The notes: generated by a model not told the origin, from the letters alone. A stretch of DNA of 64,000 nt from Bacteroidia bacterium (GCA_018000995.1 JAGNIU010000017.1:1-64000), one strand, 5' to 3'; counted from the first letter of the stretch, positions 1-9,591 are shown. Program-made: numbers and translations.

Positions 1-783
1 CATTAATTTTTTTAAGATAATTCTATCCAAAGTTTCATTTACCATTCCTGCTAATCCCAAAATAATTAAGGGCCAGGTGTATTTAAGCATTTGGTTTAAA
101 AGTTCTTTGTTGATTTTTAGTTTTAGTTCTGCGAATTGTTTCCCAATAAATAATAGTGTTACCACATTAGCAATTAACATCGAGAGAAAACAATAACCAA
201 TACCAATTTCAGGATTGTAAAGTGTAGCAAAGAAAGTAGTTTCCCCATTTTCAAAAGCAGGTTTGCAAATCATTACAAAAAAAACAGTGAGCCCCGCGTT
301 GATAAGTACATTCGCGATTTTAAGAATGGAAAATTTTAATGGTTGATTATCAGAACGCAACTTTGCAAATGGAATGGCCATGATAGCATCAGAAACAATA
401 ATCAAAGCGCACCAGGTAATAAATTGCGGAAGATAAGTTACGCTCGGAGTAGATAAATTTTCGGCTATTGATGGGGCTAACAAAATTAATATCAAACCGA
501 GTATTGCTGAACTTCCTAACAACATTAGTAAGGCCGTGTTGTATACTTCCTGTTTATTTTTATTCTTAGTATAGAAATTAAAAAAGGTAGTTTCCATGCC
601 ATAAGTAAAAATGATATTCAGAAATGAAATGTAAGCAAACAATTCGCCATTAATCCCATACTCTGCTGCCGCAAAAGCGTAAGTTAAAACTGGCGTAAGA
701 AAATAATTTAAAAATCTTGGCAATATGGTTCCCAAGCCATAAATAGCCGTTTGTCCTGCCAGTTTTTTTAAAGGATTACTCAC
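1..783 (-). CDS. Oligosaccharide/polysaccharide flippase (Wzx/MATE-like), 3' end missing
   Basis: The reading frame is open from a GTG at 783 to the window edge (261 codons, no stop), so the C-terminus is cut off. The start reads MSNPLKKLAGQTAIYGLGTI, and the KxAxxTxxYxxGxxxxRxxxF-like N-terminus followed by repeated hydrophobic segments is typical of the polysaccharide biosynthesis/Wzx flippase superfamily of the inner membrane. Charged loops such as FAKLRSDNQPLKF separate the membrane spans. The family moves lipid-linked sugar units across the cytoplasmic membrane; the substrate cannot be read from the sequence. I see no in-frame ATG near the N-terminus that would suit better than the GTG. 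It is transcribed divergently from the repeat protein at 975. Confidence 0.78.
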   Translation of the reverse strand, partial: MSNPLKKLAGQTAIYGLGTILPRFLNYFLTPVLTYAFAAAEYGINGELFAYISFLNIIFTYGMETTFFNFYTKNKNKQEVYNTALLMLLGSSAILGLILILLAPSIAENLSTPSVTYLPQFITWCALIIVSDAIMAIPFAKLRSDNQPLKFSILKIANVLINAGLTVFFVMICKPAFENGETTFFATLYNPEIGIGYCFLSMLIANVVTLLFIGKQFAELKLKINKELLNQMLKYTWPLIILGLAGMVNETLDRIILKKLM

Positions 784-837
784 GTTTTTTTCTTAAACAA
801 TAAAGTTATAGAATAGCCTAAAAGCTAATTGTGAATA

Positions 838-857
838 ATGGTTAAGATATTAACCAT
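838..857. promoter_or_regulatory. 20-bp palindrome in a divergent intergenic region
   Basis: ATGGTTAA-GATA-TTAACCAT is a perfect 8-bp inverted repeat between two divergent genes. Its position suits an operator, but no regulator is known. A weak promoter-like TTTA-N19-TATCTTTA lies further on at 926-956, upstream of the gene at 975. Confidence 0.3.
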
Positions 858-974
858 CTTATTAGGAAAACACGGCGAAACCTCTTTTAAACTTATTAAA
901 CCTCCCCTTTGGGTTATTTTAAACCTTTAAGGCTCACATCATTTTAGATATCTTTATCAGCAAATCAACATTTT

Positions 975-3725
975 ATGAAAAATATTTTCCTATCAGCAAT
1001 TCTCGCTCTCACTTTCAATTTTATTAATGCGCAACCCGAATTATGGGGAGTGGCCGGCGCAGGCGGAGATGATTTTGGTGTTTTATATTCTATGACTCCC
1101 GGTAATACTTTTTTTAATCAACAGTATAACCACACAGGAAATACCGGTGAAAATGGATGGGGTGATTTAGTGGAAGCGCCGAACGGAAAATTATATGGTA
1201 TGACTTGGCTTGGCGGTGCTCTTATTGGAGGCACCGGAGTTCTTTATGAATACGACCCTTCAACCGGACTATATACAATAAAGAAAAATCTTTTTTGGCC
1301 AACCGGTGGTCAGCCATCCGGCAAGTTAGTTGTTGGTCCAAGTGGTAATCTTTATGGCATGACAAATACTAAACTTTTCGAATACAATATTCCCACAGAT
1401 AATATCACCATCCTGCACACATTTATTGCAACCACCGGAAGCGCTCCTTATGGTTCGCCAGTTTTTGCTAGCAATGGAAAAATTTACGGATTAACCCGAG
1501 GTGGTGGTACAGCAAACATGGGTGTAATTTTTGAATATGATTTGTCAACAAGCACCTACACCAAAAAATTCGATTTCACCAACATAACCGGCACCATGCC
1601 ATTTGCTGATTTCATTCAAGCCAGTAACGGCAAACTGTATGGCTTAACACAATATGGAGGATTAAGCAACTTTGGTACTTTATTTGAATATGACATTCCT
1701 ACCAATACATTTTTAAAACTTCGTGATTTTAATACTAGTTCGGGAGGCCGTCCGCAAGGCACTTTGTTAGAAGAAAGCGGGAAATTATACGGTTTAAATT
1801 CTACATCAGGACCTGCAACATGGGGAACTTTGTTTGAATATAATATTGCAACAACCAGTTATTCGGTGCGGGCAAATTTTAATAATGGTGCAAATGGCGG
1901 ATCTCCTTTAGGTTCGCTAATAAAAGCAACTAATGGAAAACTATATGGCTTAACCAATGGCGGCGGTACAAACAACAATGGCGTAATTTTTGAATTTGAC
2001 ATGGCCACAAATACTTATGTGAAAAAAATGGATTTAGGTGTTCTTACAACAGGCACAAAACCTTATGGTTCATTTATGCAAGCTTCCAACGGAAAATTAT
2101 ATGCCTCTACTTTTTTTGGTGGGAAAAATAATGCAGGCACACTTTTTGAATATGATTTTGCAACTAATACGGCGAGCATTATTGTTCATTTAGGTGGTGA
2201 TGCAAAAACCCCAAGAGGAACATTATTACATGCAAGTAACAATAAATTGTATGGCATGACGGCGTCCGGCGGCGCTGATAATAATGGTGTCATTTATGAA
2301 TACGATCATCTTACTAATGTGTACACAAAAAAATTCGACTTCATTACATCAACTGGAACGGGACCTTATGGCTCTTTAATAGAAGCTACTAATGGTAAAT
2401 TTTATGGGTTTTGTCGTAGCGGTGGTGTAAATAATATGGGAACTATTTTTGAATACAATCTTACAACCAACACCTGCGTTAGTAAATATGACTTTGCTAT
2501 GAATGCATCAGGATGTGTACCTATGGGCTCACCCTTGCAAGCTGCTAACGGAAAAATTTACGGATTAACTGTTAGTTGGGGCGCCAATTCAGGTGGAGTG
2601 CTTTTTGAATACGATATAGTGTCAAATACCTACACCAAAAAATTTGATTTCTCTGCAGCAATAGGTCAATATCCTTATGGGTCACTAATAGAAACTAGTC
2701 CTGGAAAATTATACGGCATGACACAAAGTGGTGGTGCTAATAATTTAGGAACCATTTTTGAATACGATTACATAACCGGAACACACACAAAGAAATTTGA
2801 TTTCAATTCAACATCTGGTAGTGGTCCGCAAGGTTCGTTGATAAAAGCTACTAATGGTAAACTCTACGGCATGACCTATCAAGGTGGCACAGTTAACGGC
2901 GGTGTTCTTTTTGAGTATGATATTGCAACATCTACCTACACCAAAAAATTCGACATCGGAACTTCCGGTACCGGTGTAAGTCCAACAGGTTCTTTATTTC
3001 AATCTGTGAATGGAAAATTATACGGACATACATTTGGTGGTGGTTTAGGATTTAGTTTGGATGGTTATGGTATTTCTGCCGGAACTATTTTTGAATATGA
3101 TATCGCAACGAATACAGCCGTTAAAAAAACAGACTTTCAACGCTATAACGGTGCAGGACCAGATTACGCACAGTTCATTGAAATTTGTACTTTACCTCAA
3201 ACACCATCTACAGTTAGTGCTGCAAATATTATGTGTGTTGGAGATGTTGCAATAAAAAACTTAAGCATTTCAGCGGTAAGCAATGCAACTGCTTATGCAT
3301 GGACACTACCTGCGGGGGCAACTATTTTAAGCGGAAACACAACCAATAGCATTACTGCGGATTTTAGTTCGTTGGCAGTTGGTGTTTATACTTTAGGTGT
3401 TAACGGAATTAATATTTGCGGCAATGGTCCGGCTAGTATTGCCACATTAAGTGTTTCGGCGTGTACAGGTATTAAAGATTTGGAAAAAGGAATTCTGATT
3501 TCAAACTATCCTAATCCTTTTTCAGATTTCTTAATGATAAATTCTGCATTAACAGATTCGAAAGGCATTATTTCTATTTACAATAATCTAGGACAAATAG
3601 TTTCTAAAACTAATGGTGTAAGTTTAGAAAATAAAATAAACACATCGCATCTTTCGGCAGGCGTTTATTTATTAGAAGTTAAACTGGACGGGAAATTAAT
3701 TTCAGAAAAAGTAATTAAGCAATAA
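975..3725 (+). CDS. Secreted T9SS type A protein with 13 GloVer-type tandem repeats
   Basis: Signal peptide at residues 1-19 (cut near INAQ). Residues about 60-740 are 13 imperfect repeats of about 52 residues, each built around NGKLYGMTxxGG...GTIFEYD...YTKKFDF; this matches the choice-of-anchor tandem repeat known as the Gloeo/Verruco (GloVer, TIGR03803-like) repeat, expected to fold as a beta-propeller or solenoid. An Ig/PKD-like module follows (about 750-835), then a T9SS type A sorting domain (about 840-916) with NYPNPF near its start and a final GVYLLEV...EKVIKQ. Cargo of this class is exported through T9SS and anchored on, or released from, the cell surface. The function of the repeats is unknown. 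The stop codon ends at 3725 and the convergent neighbour's stop begins at 3726, so the two genes abut with no spacer. Confidence 0.85.
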   Translation: MKNIFLSAILALTFNFINAQPELWGVAGAGGDDFGVLYSMTPGNTFFNQQYNHTGNTGENGWGDLVEAPNGKLYGMTWLGGALIGGTGVLYEYDPSTGLYTIKKNLFWPTGGQPSGKLVVGPSGNLYGMTNTKLFEYNIPTDNITILHTFIATTGSAPYGSPVFASNGKIYGLTRGGGTANMGVIFEYDLSTSTYTKKFDFTNITGTMPFADFIQASNGKLYGLTQYGGLSNFGTLFEYDIPTNTFLKLRDFNTSSGGRPQGTLLEESGKLYGLNSTSGPATWGTLFEYNIATTSYSVRANFNNGANGGSPLGSLIKATNGKLYGLTNGGGTNNNGVIFEFDMATNTYVKKMDLGVLTTGTKPYGSFMQASNGKLYASTFFGGKNNAGTLFEYDFATNTASIIVHLGGDAKTPRGTLLHASNNKLYGMTASGGADNNGVIYEYDHLTNVYTKKFDFITSTGTGPYGSLIEATNGKFYGFCRSGGVNNMGTIFEYNLTTNTCVSKYDFAMNASGCVPMGSPLQAANGKIYGLTVSWGANSGGVLFEYDIVSNTYTKKFDFSAAIGQYPYGSLIETSPGKLYGMTQSGGANNLGTIFEYDYITGTHTKKFDFNSTSGSGPQGSLIKATNGKLYGMTYQGGTVNGGVLFEYDIATSTYTKKFDIGTSGTGVSPTGSLFQSVNGKLYGHTFGGGLGFSLDGYGISAGTIFEYDIATNTAVKKTDFQRYNGAGPDYAQFIEICTLPQTPSTVSAANIMCVGDVAIKNLSISAVSNATAYAWTLPAGATILSGNTTNSITADFSSLAVGVYTLGVNGINICGNGPASIATLSVSACTGIKDLEKGILISNYPNPFSDFLMINSALTDSKGIISIYNNLGQIVSKTNGVSLENKINTSHLSAGVYLLEVKLDGKLISEKVIKQ

Positions 3726-4241
3726 TTACTTTTTCATTTTTTCTATTAAACCGGTTGTAGAAAAGCCAGATGTTAAATCAATAGTGACTGCTTGACCACC
3801 CTTTGCTTTTACAATATCTGAACCGACAATGTATTTTTTACTTGACTTATCTGTTTCGTTGGCATCATAATCTGCACCTTTTACCAAAACATCAGGCTGA
3901 ACTAAGTTTATTAATTCTAATGGGGTGTCCTCATCAAACAACACAATATAATCTACACACTCTAAAGCAGCTAGAATAATTGCTCTTGTTTCTTGATTAT
4001 TTATGGGACGCTCGGGTGATTTATTCTGACGCTTTACAGATGCATCCGTATTCAAGCCCAACACCAAAACATTTCCTAAATCGCGAGCTTTGGTTAAATA
4101 CTCAACATGACCACGGTGTAAAATATCGAAACAACCATTTGTAAAAACTATTTTCTTACTAAAGAAACGATCCAAATTCAGCAAACGCGAAATCTTATCG
4201 GCTTCAATAATTTTTTTAGAAAGTTTACTGTTGTACGACAT
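3726..4241 (-). CDS. rfaE2: D-glycero-beta-D-manno-heptose 1-phosphate adenylyltransferase
   Basis: Cytidylyltransferase-fold nucleotidyltransferase of 171 residues. FTNGCFDILHRGH at residues 33-45 carries the nucleotide-binding HxGH motif (HRGH, 42-45), followed by LGLNTDASVKR and DVLVKGADY. This is the layout of the C-terminal half of E. coli HldE, encoded here as a stand-alone RfaE2 protein without the kinase half, as is common in Bacteroidota. It makes ADP-heptose for the lipopolysaccharide inner core in the cytoplasm. The ATG overlaps the end of the upstream membrane protein gene by 17 bp, indicating co-transcription from panD downward. Glycerol-3-phosphate cytidylyltransferase is a less likely alternative, since the ERPINNQETRAIILAALECVDYI stretch fits RfaE2 better. 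Confidence 0.88.
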   Translation of the reverse strand: MSYNSKLSKKIIEADKISRLLNLDRFFSKKIVFTNGCFDILHRGHVEYLTKARDLGNVLVLGLNTDASVKRQNKSPERPINNQETRAIILAALECVDYIVLFDEDTPLELINLVQPDVLVKGADYDANETDKSSKKYIVGSDIVKAKGGQAVTIDLTSGFSTTGLIEKMKK

Positions 4242-5235
4242 TTTTATTTTTGTTTATGATGGGTAATAAAACCAAACTTAATAGTCCGAAAAAACTAATC
4301 ATGATGAAAGAGGATGTCCAAACTAACCACGGATATGCAATGGCCGGCACTTTATCAATACCATAAAACATTAAAATCTGCATAATAATAACGTGATACG
4401 CACCTAAACCACCGGGCGCAAAAACAATTCCTAAAGTTCCGAATAACATAATCGTTAAACAAGCTTTGTGTCCAACGTCCTGAGTTTCGGGTAAAGCCTT
4501 CAAACAAAAATAACTCGAATAAAAATACATAGCCCAAATGAGCGCGCTTAAAAATGAGAAGGCCCAGAAATTTTTTATTTTACGAACCGATAATAACCCT
4601 TCCAGAAAACCTTTAATTAAGTTTCCGAATTTTCCTTTCAATTTACCGGCAATCTTTTTTCTGTATAATACAAATCCTAATAAAGAACCGAATGCTACAA
4701 TTCCAAGAATAATAATTTTAATGTGCGACATGGAAGCGAAAGATCTTCCCATCGGACCAAAAATATATTCATCACTCAATCCTACTAATTCCGTGAATTG
4801 AAACAGAAGCGTAAGGCCAAAAATAATGAGCAACAAAATTGTATCTACAATCCGTTCTGTTATCACAGTTCCAAAACCTACTTGGAAAGGGATTTTTTCA
4901 TAGCGATCAAGAATTGTACAACGGGTTATCTCTCCCATTCGGGGAATTGGAGCGTAATTTCCAAAATACCCAACAAAAACAGCAGCGCAAGCATTCCAAA
5001 AAGAAATCTTGTAGCCTAATGGTTCTAATAAATAATTCCAGCGATATGCCCTTACAATATGACTTAAAAAACCAATGAAAGCACAAATAAAAACCCAAAA
5101 ATAATTAGCATTAGCAAAAGCAGAAAGAATCTCTGTTTTTTTATCTTTTACCTGACTGTAAGCAAACCAAACAAATAATACAGCAAGTCCTGTTAAAACA
5201 ACAAACTGTATTATGGACTTGGTTTTTGGTTTCAA
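4225..5235 (-). CDS. Lysylphosphatidylglycerol synthase TM-domain / UPF0104 family membrane protein
   Basis: 336 residues with about eight hydrophobic segments. The motifs RAYRWNYLLEPLGYKISFWNA, VGYFGNYAPIPRMGEITRC and GTLGIVFAPGGLGAYH are hallmarks of the flippase-like/LPG-synthase transmembrane domain (UPF0104, YbhN) family of the inner membrane. No C-terminal aminoacyl-transfer domain is present, so this is the membrane half only; such proteins are thought to move or handle lipids, but the substrate is unknown. It lies 3 bp after panD and overlaps rfaE2 by 17 bp. The RfaE2 neighbour makes an envelope role plausible, but that is inference. Confidence 0.85.
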   Translation of the reverse strand: MKPKTKSIIQFVVLTGLAVLFVWFAYSQVKDKKTEILSAFANANYFWVFICAFIGFLSHIVRAYRWNYLLEPLGYKISFWNACAAVFVGYFGNYAPIPRMGEITRCTILDRYEKIPFQVGFGTVITERIVDTILLLIIFGLTLLFQFTELVGLSDEYIFGPMGRSFASMSHIKIIILGIVAFGSLLGFVLYRKKIAGKLKGKFGNLIKGFLEGLLSVRKIKNFWAFSFLSALIWAMYFYSSYFCLKALPETQDVGHKACLTIMLFGTLGIVFAPGGLGAYHVIIMQILMFYGIDKVPAIAYPWLVWTSSFIMISFFGLLSLVLLPIINKNKNVVQQ

Positions 5236-5238
5236 GAA

Positions 5239-5592
5239 CTATTTTTTTAATGTATTGGTATTCGTATCAGGAAAAACCACCCAAGGTTTGAAAGTCTTTG
5301 CCTTTTCAAAATCCATGTCGGCATAAGATATTACTAAAACCACATCCCCCTTTTTAAACTTTAAGGCTGCGGGTCCGTTAAGACATATTACTGCACTACC
5401 TCTATCGCCTTTTAATACGTAAGTAATAATACGCTCACCATTATTCTTATTTAATACGTGAACCTGTTCGTTTTCGATTAAATTGGCGGCATCCATTAAA
5501 TCTTCATCAATGGTTATACTTCCAATATAATCTAAGTCAGCCTGAGTAACTGTAACACAGTGAAGTTTAGATTTTAATACTTGAATTTGCAT
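5239..5592 (-). CDS. panD: Aspartate 1-decarboxylase proenzyme
   Basis: 117 residues, normal family length. The pyruvoyl proenzyme cleavage site is visible as YIGS with Gly24-Ser25, preceded by the N-terminal [16 protein letters not shown] block (catalytic Lys9) and followed by [19 protein letters not shown] and [12 protein letters not shown]. After self-cleavage the enzyme converts L-aspartate to beta-alanine for pantothenate and coenzyme A synthesis in the cytoplasm. First gene of a three-gene minus-strand cluster (panD, UPF0104 protein, rfaE2) with spacings of 3 bp and a 17-bp overlap. Confidence 0.95.
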   Translation of the reverse strand: MQIQVLKSKLHCVTVTQADLDYIGSITIDEDLMDAANLIENEQVHVLNKNNGERIITYVLKGDRGSAVICLNGPAALKFKKGDVVLVISYADMDFEKAKTFKPWVVFPDTNTNTLKK

Positions 5593-5676
5593 AGCGTCGT
5601 AAAGGTACTATTTATTCATAAATAATCGCATTGAGCTATATTGGTTTATTTGGCCCTAATTTGTTATTTTTGGTTA

Positions 5677-6207
5677 ATGCGTAAAGCTACTTTTATAATT
5701 GCCCTCTCTCTAATAACGGTTTTTTTAACCGGGCATTATTTTATTTATAAAAGTGTATTAAAATCCCATAAAAAGGAGTTCAAAGCCTATATCCGCACCC
5801 ATTTTGCTAAAATTGAACAGCTCGAAATAAATCCAAGTCAGCTCTATAACGATAATACCGAAATGCAATGGCTGGACGAAAATAAAGAAGTTTGCCTTAA
5901 TGGTGTTATGTATGATATTGTGAGTATTAAAAGTGCGGGAACAAAAGTGATTTTAAATGTGGTGAAGGATAAAGACGAAAAAGAATTAATGAACCGCTAC
6001 AACAAACAGTTTAATGATATTTACGAAAACGGAACTAGCGGAAAGAAAAATAATAATCTGCTAAAAGATTTTTTGTCGCTTAAATATTTTCAAAACAGCA
6101 ATAGCTCTATTGTTGTATTTTCGGGAGAACATAAATATGGGTGCGAACAACAACCTTCGCTTGCTTTTGCTTCTCTTGGGATTTCCACTCCCCCACCTAA
6201 AGCCTAA
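5677..6207 (+). CDS. Small membrane-anchored protein upstream of a TonB receptor, unknown function
   Basis: The frame is open from a TTG at 5641, but the ATG at 5677 is the better start: it yields a normal N-terminal hydrophobic anchor (MRKATFIIALSLITVFLTG), 176 residues in all. The rest is polar and ends in a cysteine and a proline cluster (HKYGCEQQPS ... STPPPKA). The N-terminal helix, a cytosine-poor middle and a terminal PPPK are reminiscent of the short HYC_CC_PP-type proteins found just upstream of TonB receptors in Bacteroidota, but the similarity is only loose. It lies 44 bp before the receptor gene and is probably co-transcribed with it. A -7-like TATTTTTG at 5665-5672 is too close to the ATG to be trusted. 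Confidence 0.6.
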   Translation: MRKATFIIALSLITVFLTGHYFIYKSVLKSHKKEFKAYIRTHFAKIEQLEINPSQLYNDNTEMQWLDENKEVCLNGVMYDIVSIKSAGTKVILNVVKDKDEKELMNRYNKQFNDIYENGTSGKKNNNLLKDFLSLKYFQNSNSSIVVFSGEHKYGCEQQPSLAFASLGISTPPPKA

Positions 6208-6251
6208 GTACATTTAATTGCTGCTTAAGTTTTATTGATCAAAATTATTTT

Positions 6252-8693
6252 ATGAAGAAAATACTATTCATGCTATTGGCGTGCATTTATTTGCATTCAA
6301 CAGCACAACATATAACCGTACTCGATATGGTAACGCGACAACCTATTCCGGGTGTTGTGGCGCATACATCCGATTCAAAAATATCATCCACATCAAATAG
6401 TAAGGGTGAAATACAACTTTCTCTATTCAAAAATACCGATACAATTCATTTTCTACATATTGGTTATACTAAAAAATCCATTGGCTACGCACAACTTGAA
6501 AATTCAAAATTTAAAGTTGAACTTAAAGAATCAAACATTTCCTTAAGCGAAATTGTTGTGTCGGCCAATCGTTGGGAAGAAAACAAAACTGAAAATCCAA
6601 ATCGTGTTGAAAAAATAAACATGAAGGATATGGCGTTTCAAAATCCACAAACTGCTGCTGATTTATTAGGTGCGGGTTCTAGTGCTTTCGTGCAAAAAAG
6701 TCAGCAAGCCGGCGGCTCTCCTATGCTTCGTGGTTTTGCTACTAACCGTGTTATGATTGTTGTGGATGGTGTAAGAATGAACAACGCTATTTTCCGTTCG
6801 GGAAATGTGCAAAATGTAATTTCTGTAGATCCCAATGCGCTCGATGAAGCCGAAGTTTTATTTGGTCCTGGCGCAGTTATGTATGGCAGCGATGCCATTG
6901 GTGGTGTTATGGATTTCCATACAAAAGACGCTCGCTTATCAGATACAAATAAAATACGTTTCAATGTAAATGCAATGGCGCGTTACGCAACAGCGAATAA
7001 AGAAAATACAGGGCATCTCGATTTTAATATTGGATTTAAAAAAGTGGCGCTACTGAGTTCATTTACTTTCGCCAAATACGATGATTTAATGGCAGGAACA
7101 AATGATGGCGATACTTCCTACTTAAGACCAACTTATCAAATTGTAAAAGATAATAAAGATACGCAAGTAGTAAATAGTAATCCTTCGCTACAGGTTAATT
7201 CAAAGTACAGTCAGATTAATTTTATGCAGAAAATTATTTTCTCACCAAGTAAACGAATTAAAATTGATTATGGATTCCATTATTCTGAAAGTACAGATGC
7301 TCCGCGTTACGACCGACTAATTACCGATGCCGATAAAAATGGGAAATTGGATTTTTCGGAATGGTATTATGGTCCGCAAATTTGGCAAATGCACCGTTTA
7401 GGTTTTATGCATAATGGCGATAATATTTTGTATAATAACTTAAGAATAGTTGCGGCTTATCAGTATTTTGAAGAAAGTAGGCACGACCGTCGTTTTAATT
7501 CAACAGGTAGTACAACAAGTGGTGCTGCCAGACTTCGTCACCAATTTGAAAAGTTAGATGCTTATTCGTTGAATATTGATCTTGATAAAAAAATCGGAAC
7601 ACGAACAACTTTATTTTACGGAGGCGAATTTGTATTAAATAAAGTAGGTTCTAATTCTTACCGTGAAAATGTTTATACAGGGTTTGAAGAAAAATTAAAT
7701 CCACGCTATCCTGATGGTTCAACTTGGCAAACTGCCGGTGCGTATTTAAGTATGAAGCATAAGGTGAATGAGAAAATTATTTTAAGTGCAGGTGTACGTT
7801 ATAGCTATTATAATATTACCGCCAAATTTGATACTACATTGTTTAAATATCCGATGACAGAAGCGAAAATGAGTAACGGCGCTGTAAATGGAAGTATGGG
7901 ATTTGTGTACACGCCTATTAAAACATTTCAGGTATACTTAAACGCTTCAACAGGCTTCCGTTCACCAAACATTGATGATGTAGGAAAAGTTTTTGATTCG
8001 CAACCCGGAATTGTTGTAGTTCCTAATCCTAATTTAAAACCTGAGTACGCTTATAGTGGTGAGTTAGGTTTTGCAACAACAGTAAAGAACTTTTTAAAGT
8101 TGGATGCTGCATTTTACTATACATACTTATCAAATGCATTAGTTCGCCGTCCGTACAAATTAAATGGTGCTGACAGCGTTTTATATAATAATCAGATGAG
8201 TCAGGTGCAAGCTTTACAAAATGCGAGTCATGCTTACGTTTATGGTATTCAAAGTGGAATAGAAATTTATTTTGGATACGGTATCTCTATTCGCAACAAC
8301 ATTACCTGGCAAGTAGGAAGAGAAAATAGTTTAGATAGTTCGAGATATTATCCTCTCACTCATTCTTCACCTTTATTTGGGAATACACATTTAACTTATT
8401 CGCGTAAAATGATTAAGGCTGATTTTTATGTGAACTATAATGGCGCTATGACTTACGAAGATTTGGCTTTGTCTGAAAGACTTGAACCTACTGTTTATGC
8501 AAAAGATGCAAGTGGCAAACCTTATGTGCCTTCGTGGTATACTTTAAATTTTAAATTGGCTTTTTATGCAAGTAAATATTTAGCGATAAGTGCGGGTGTA
8601 GAAAATATCACCGACAATTTATACCGTCCTTATGCTTCGGGCATATCTGCACCAGGACGAAATTTTATTTTGAGTTTGAGATTTAAATTATAG
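6252..8693 (+). CDS. TonB-dependent outer-membrane receptor, heme/transferrin-receptor type
   Basis: 813 residues: signal peptide 1-18 (STAQ), a carboxypeptidase-regulatory-like beta-sandwich (about 20-105), a plug domain (about 110-225) and a 22-strand-type barrel to the C-terminus ending in aromatic-plus-charged residues (FILSLRFKL). The plug has the signatures GSPMLRGFATNRVMIVVDG and VLFGPGAVMYGSDAIGGVM, as in the hemoglobin/transferrin/lactoferrin receptor group; the barrel has TGFRSPNIDD and NLKPEYAYSGELG. It would import a large iron- or heme-like ligand with TonB-ExbBD energy. The real ligand is not readable from sequence. The small anchored protein 44 bp upstream may be a partner. Confidence 0.87.
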   Translation: MKKILFMLLACIYLHSTAQHITVLDMVTRQPIPGVVAHTSDSKISSTSNSKGEIQLSLFKNTDTIHFLHIGYTKKSIGYAQLENSKFKVELKESNISLSEIVVSANRWEENKTENPNRVEKINMKDMAFQNPQTAADLLGAGSSAFVQKSQQAGGSPMLRGFATNRVMIVVDGVRMNNAIFRSGNVQNVISVDPNALDEAEVLFGPGAVMYGSDAIGGVMDFHTKDARLSDTNKIRFNVNAMARYATANKENTGHLDFNIGFKKVALLSSFTFAKYDDLMAGTNDGDTSYLRPTYQIVKDNKDTQVVNSNPSLQVNSKYSQINFMQKIIFSPSKRIKIDYGFHYSESTDAPRYDRLITDADKNGKLDFSEWYYGPQIWQMHRLGFMHNGDNILYNNLRIVAAYQYFEESRHDRRFNSTGSTTSGAARLRHQFEKLDAYSLNIDLDKKIGTRTTLFYGGEFVLNKVGSNSYRENVYTGFEEKLNPRYPDGSTWQTAGAYLSMKHKVNEKIILSAGVRYSYYNITAKFDTTLFKYPMTEAKMSNGAVNGSMGFVYTPIKTFQVYLNASTGFRSPNIDDVGKVFDSQPGIVVVPNPNLKPEYAYSGELGFATTVKNFLKLDAAFYYTYLSNALVRRPYKLNGADSVLYNNQMSQVQALQNASHAYVYGIQSGIEIYFGYGISIRNNITWQVGRENSLDSSRYYPLTHSSPLFGNTHLTYSRKMIKADFYVNYNGAMTYEDLALSERLEPTVYAKDASGKPYVPSWYTLNFKLAFYASKYLAISAGVENITDNLYRPYASGISAPGRNFILSLRFKL

Positions 8694-8703
8694 AAGGAAA
8701 AAT

Positions 8704-8727
8704 AAAGGGCTAGGAAACTAGCCCTTT
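8704..8727. terminator. Bidirectional terminator between convergent genes
   Basis: AAAGGGCTAG-GAAA-CTAGCCCTTT is a 10-bp perfect stem with a GAAA tetraloop directly after the TonB receptor stop; it is T-rich on the + side (TGTTATTT) and A-rich on the other. It overlaps the last codons of the bestrophin gene. Confidence 0.8.
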
Positions 8728-9590
8728 GTTATTTCATCGAGACTAGCTTTTATCTTTTCAGATAGTTCTTGCGTTGGTAAATCATTGGCATCATCACCAA
8801 ACGGATCTTCAATTTCTTCTGAAATTAATTCGAGAGAAGCAAAAGCATAAAAAACAAACATTACAATTGGTATCGACCAATACCCAAAATCAATGGCAAA
8901 GGCGAATGGCATGGAGATGATGTAAATAAAAATAATCTTTTTTAGGAATAAACTATAAGAATAAGGAATAGGAGTGTTTTTAATACGTTCGCAGGCACCG
9001 GTAATATCGAGAAAAGAGCGAACCTCTTCATCAAAAATCAACATATGTGTATCACTAAATACGCCTTGCTTATTCAGATTATAAACATGCTGAGAGATAA
9101 GTTTTACCACATAAGATGGTTTGTGTTTTGCTTTCAAGAACTCCGCCTTATCAAAACCTTCAAAAGATTCTATTTCTGATGAATCTTGTTGGTCTTTTAA
9201 ATGATTCTTTAAAGTGAAAACAAAAGTGGTGATTAACTTTCGTAACATCAATTTATCCTTTATGTTCCCGGCTGGCAATAAGGTTTCAATTTTAATTTGC
9301 AGATTACGTGTATTGTTAACCAAACTCCCCCAATTTTTTCTTCCTTCCCACCAACGATCGTACGCCGAGTTGATACGGAAAACTAATAAAGTAGATAATA
9401 CGAAACCTAAAATCTGATGAAAAACAGTTGACGATTTAATCTTCAAATGAAAATAATCATCCTCTAAAAAAACAACTACACCTGTAAAAAGAGCAACAAC
9501 AAGCATGGTTGGAAATAAACGTCTCGCTGTATCACTTTTATGAAACTCAAAAATTAATTTGAGCCAGTCTTTTGGGTTGTATGTTATCAT
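8718..9590 (-). CDS. Bestrophin/UPF0187 family membrane channel protein
   Basis: 290 residues. The N-terminal block YNPKDWLKLIFEFHKSDTARR, the membrane segments that follow, FRINSAYDRWWEGRKNWGSLVNNTRN, and the C-terminal ISEEIEDPFGDDANDLP are the conserved signature of bacterial bestrophin homologues. These are pentameric inner-membrane anion or cation channels; the ion carried here is unknown. The gene starts 1 bp downstream of hppD, so the two form a minus-strand operon. A functional link with tyrosine breakdown is not obvious. Confidence 0.9.
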   Translation of the reverse strand: MITYNPKDWLKLIFEFHKSDTARRLFPTMLVVALFTGVVVFLEDDYFHLKIKSSTVFHQILGFVLSTLLVFRINSAYDRWWEGRKNWGSLVNNTRNLQIKIETLLPAGNIKDKLMLRKLITTFVFTLKNHLKDQQDSSEIESFEGFDKAEFLKAKHKPSYVVKLISQHVYNLNKQGVFSDTHMLIFDEEVRSFLDITGACERIKNTPIPYSYSLFLKKIIFIYIISMPFAFAIDFGYWSIPIVMFVFYAFASLELISEEIEDPFGDDANDLPTQELSEKIKASLDEITKG

Positions 9591-9591
9591 A

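Noticed and set aside
975-3725. Regular DNA repeats, possible CRISPR
   Set aside because: They follow a 52-codon protein repeat in one open frame, with degenerate third positions, and no spacers or cas genes.
5641-5676. TTG start extending the small membrane protein by 12 residues
   Set aside because: The ATG at 5677 gives a normal N-terminal anchor; the extension adds only hydrophobic residues.
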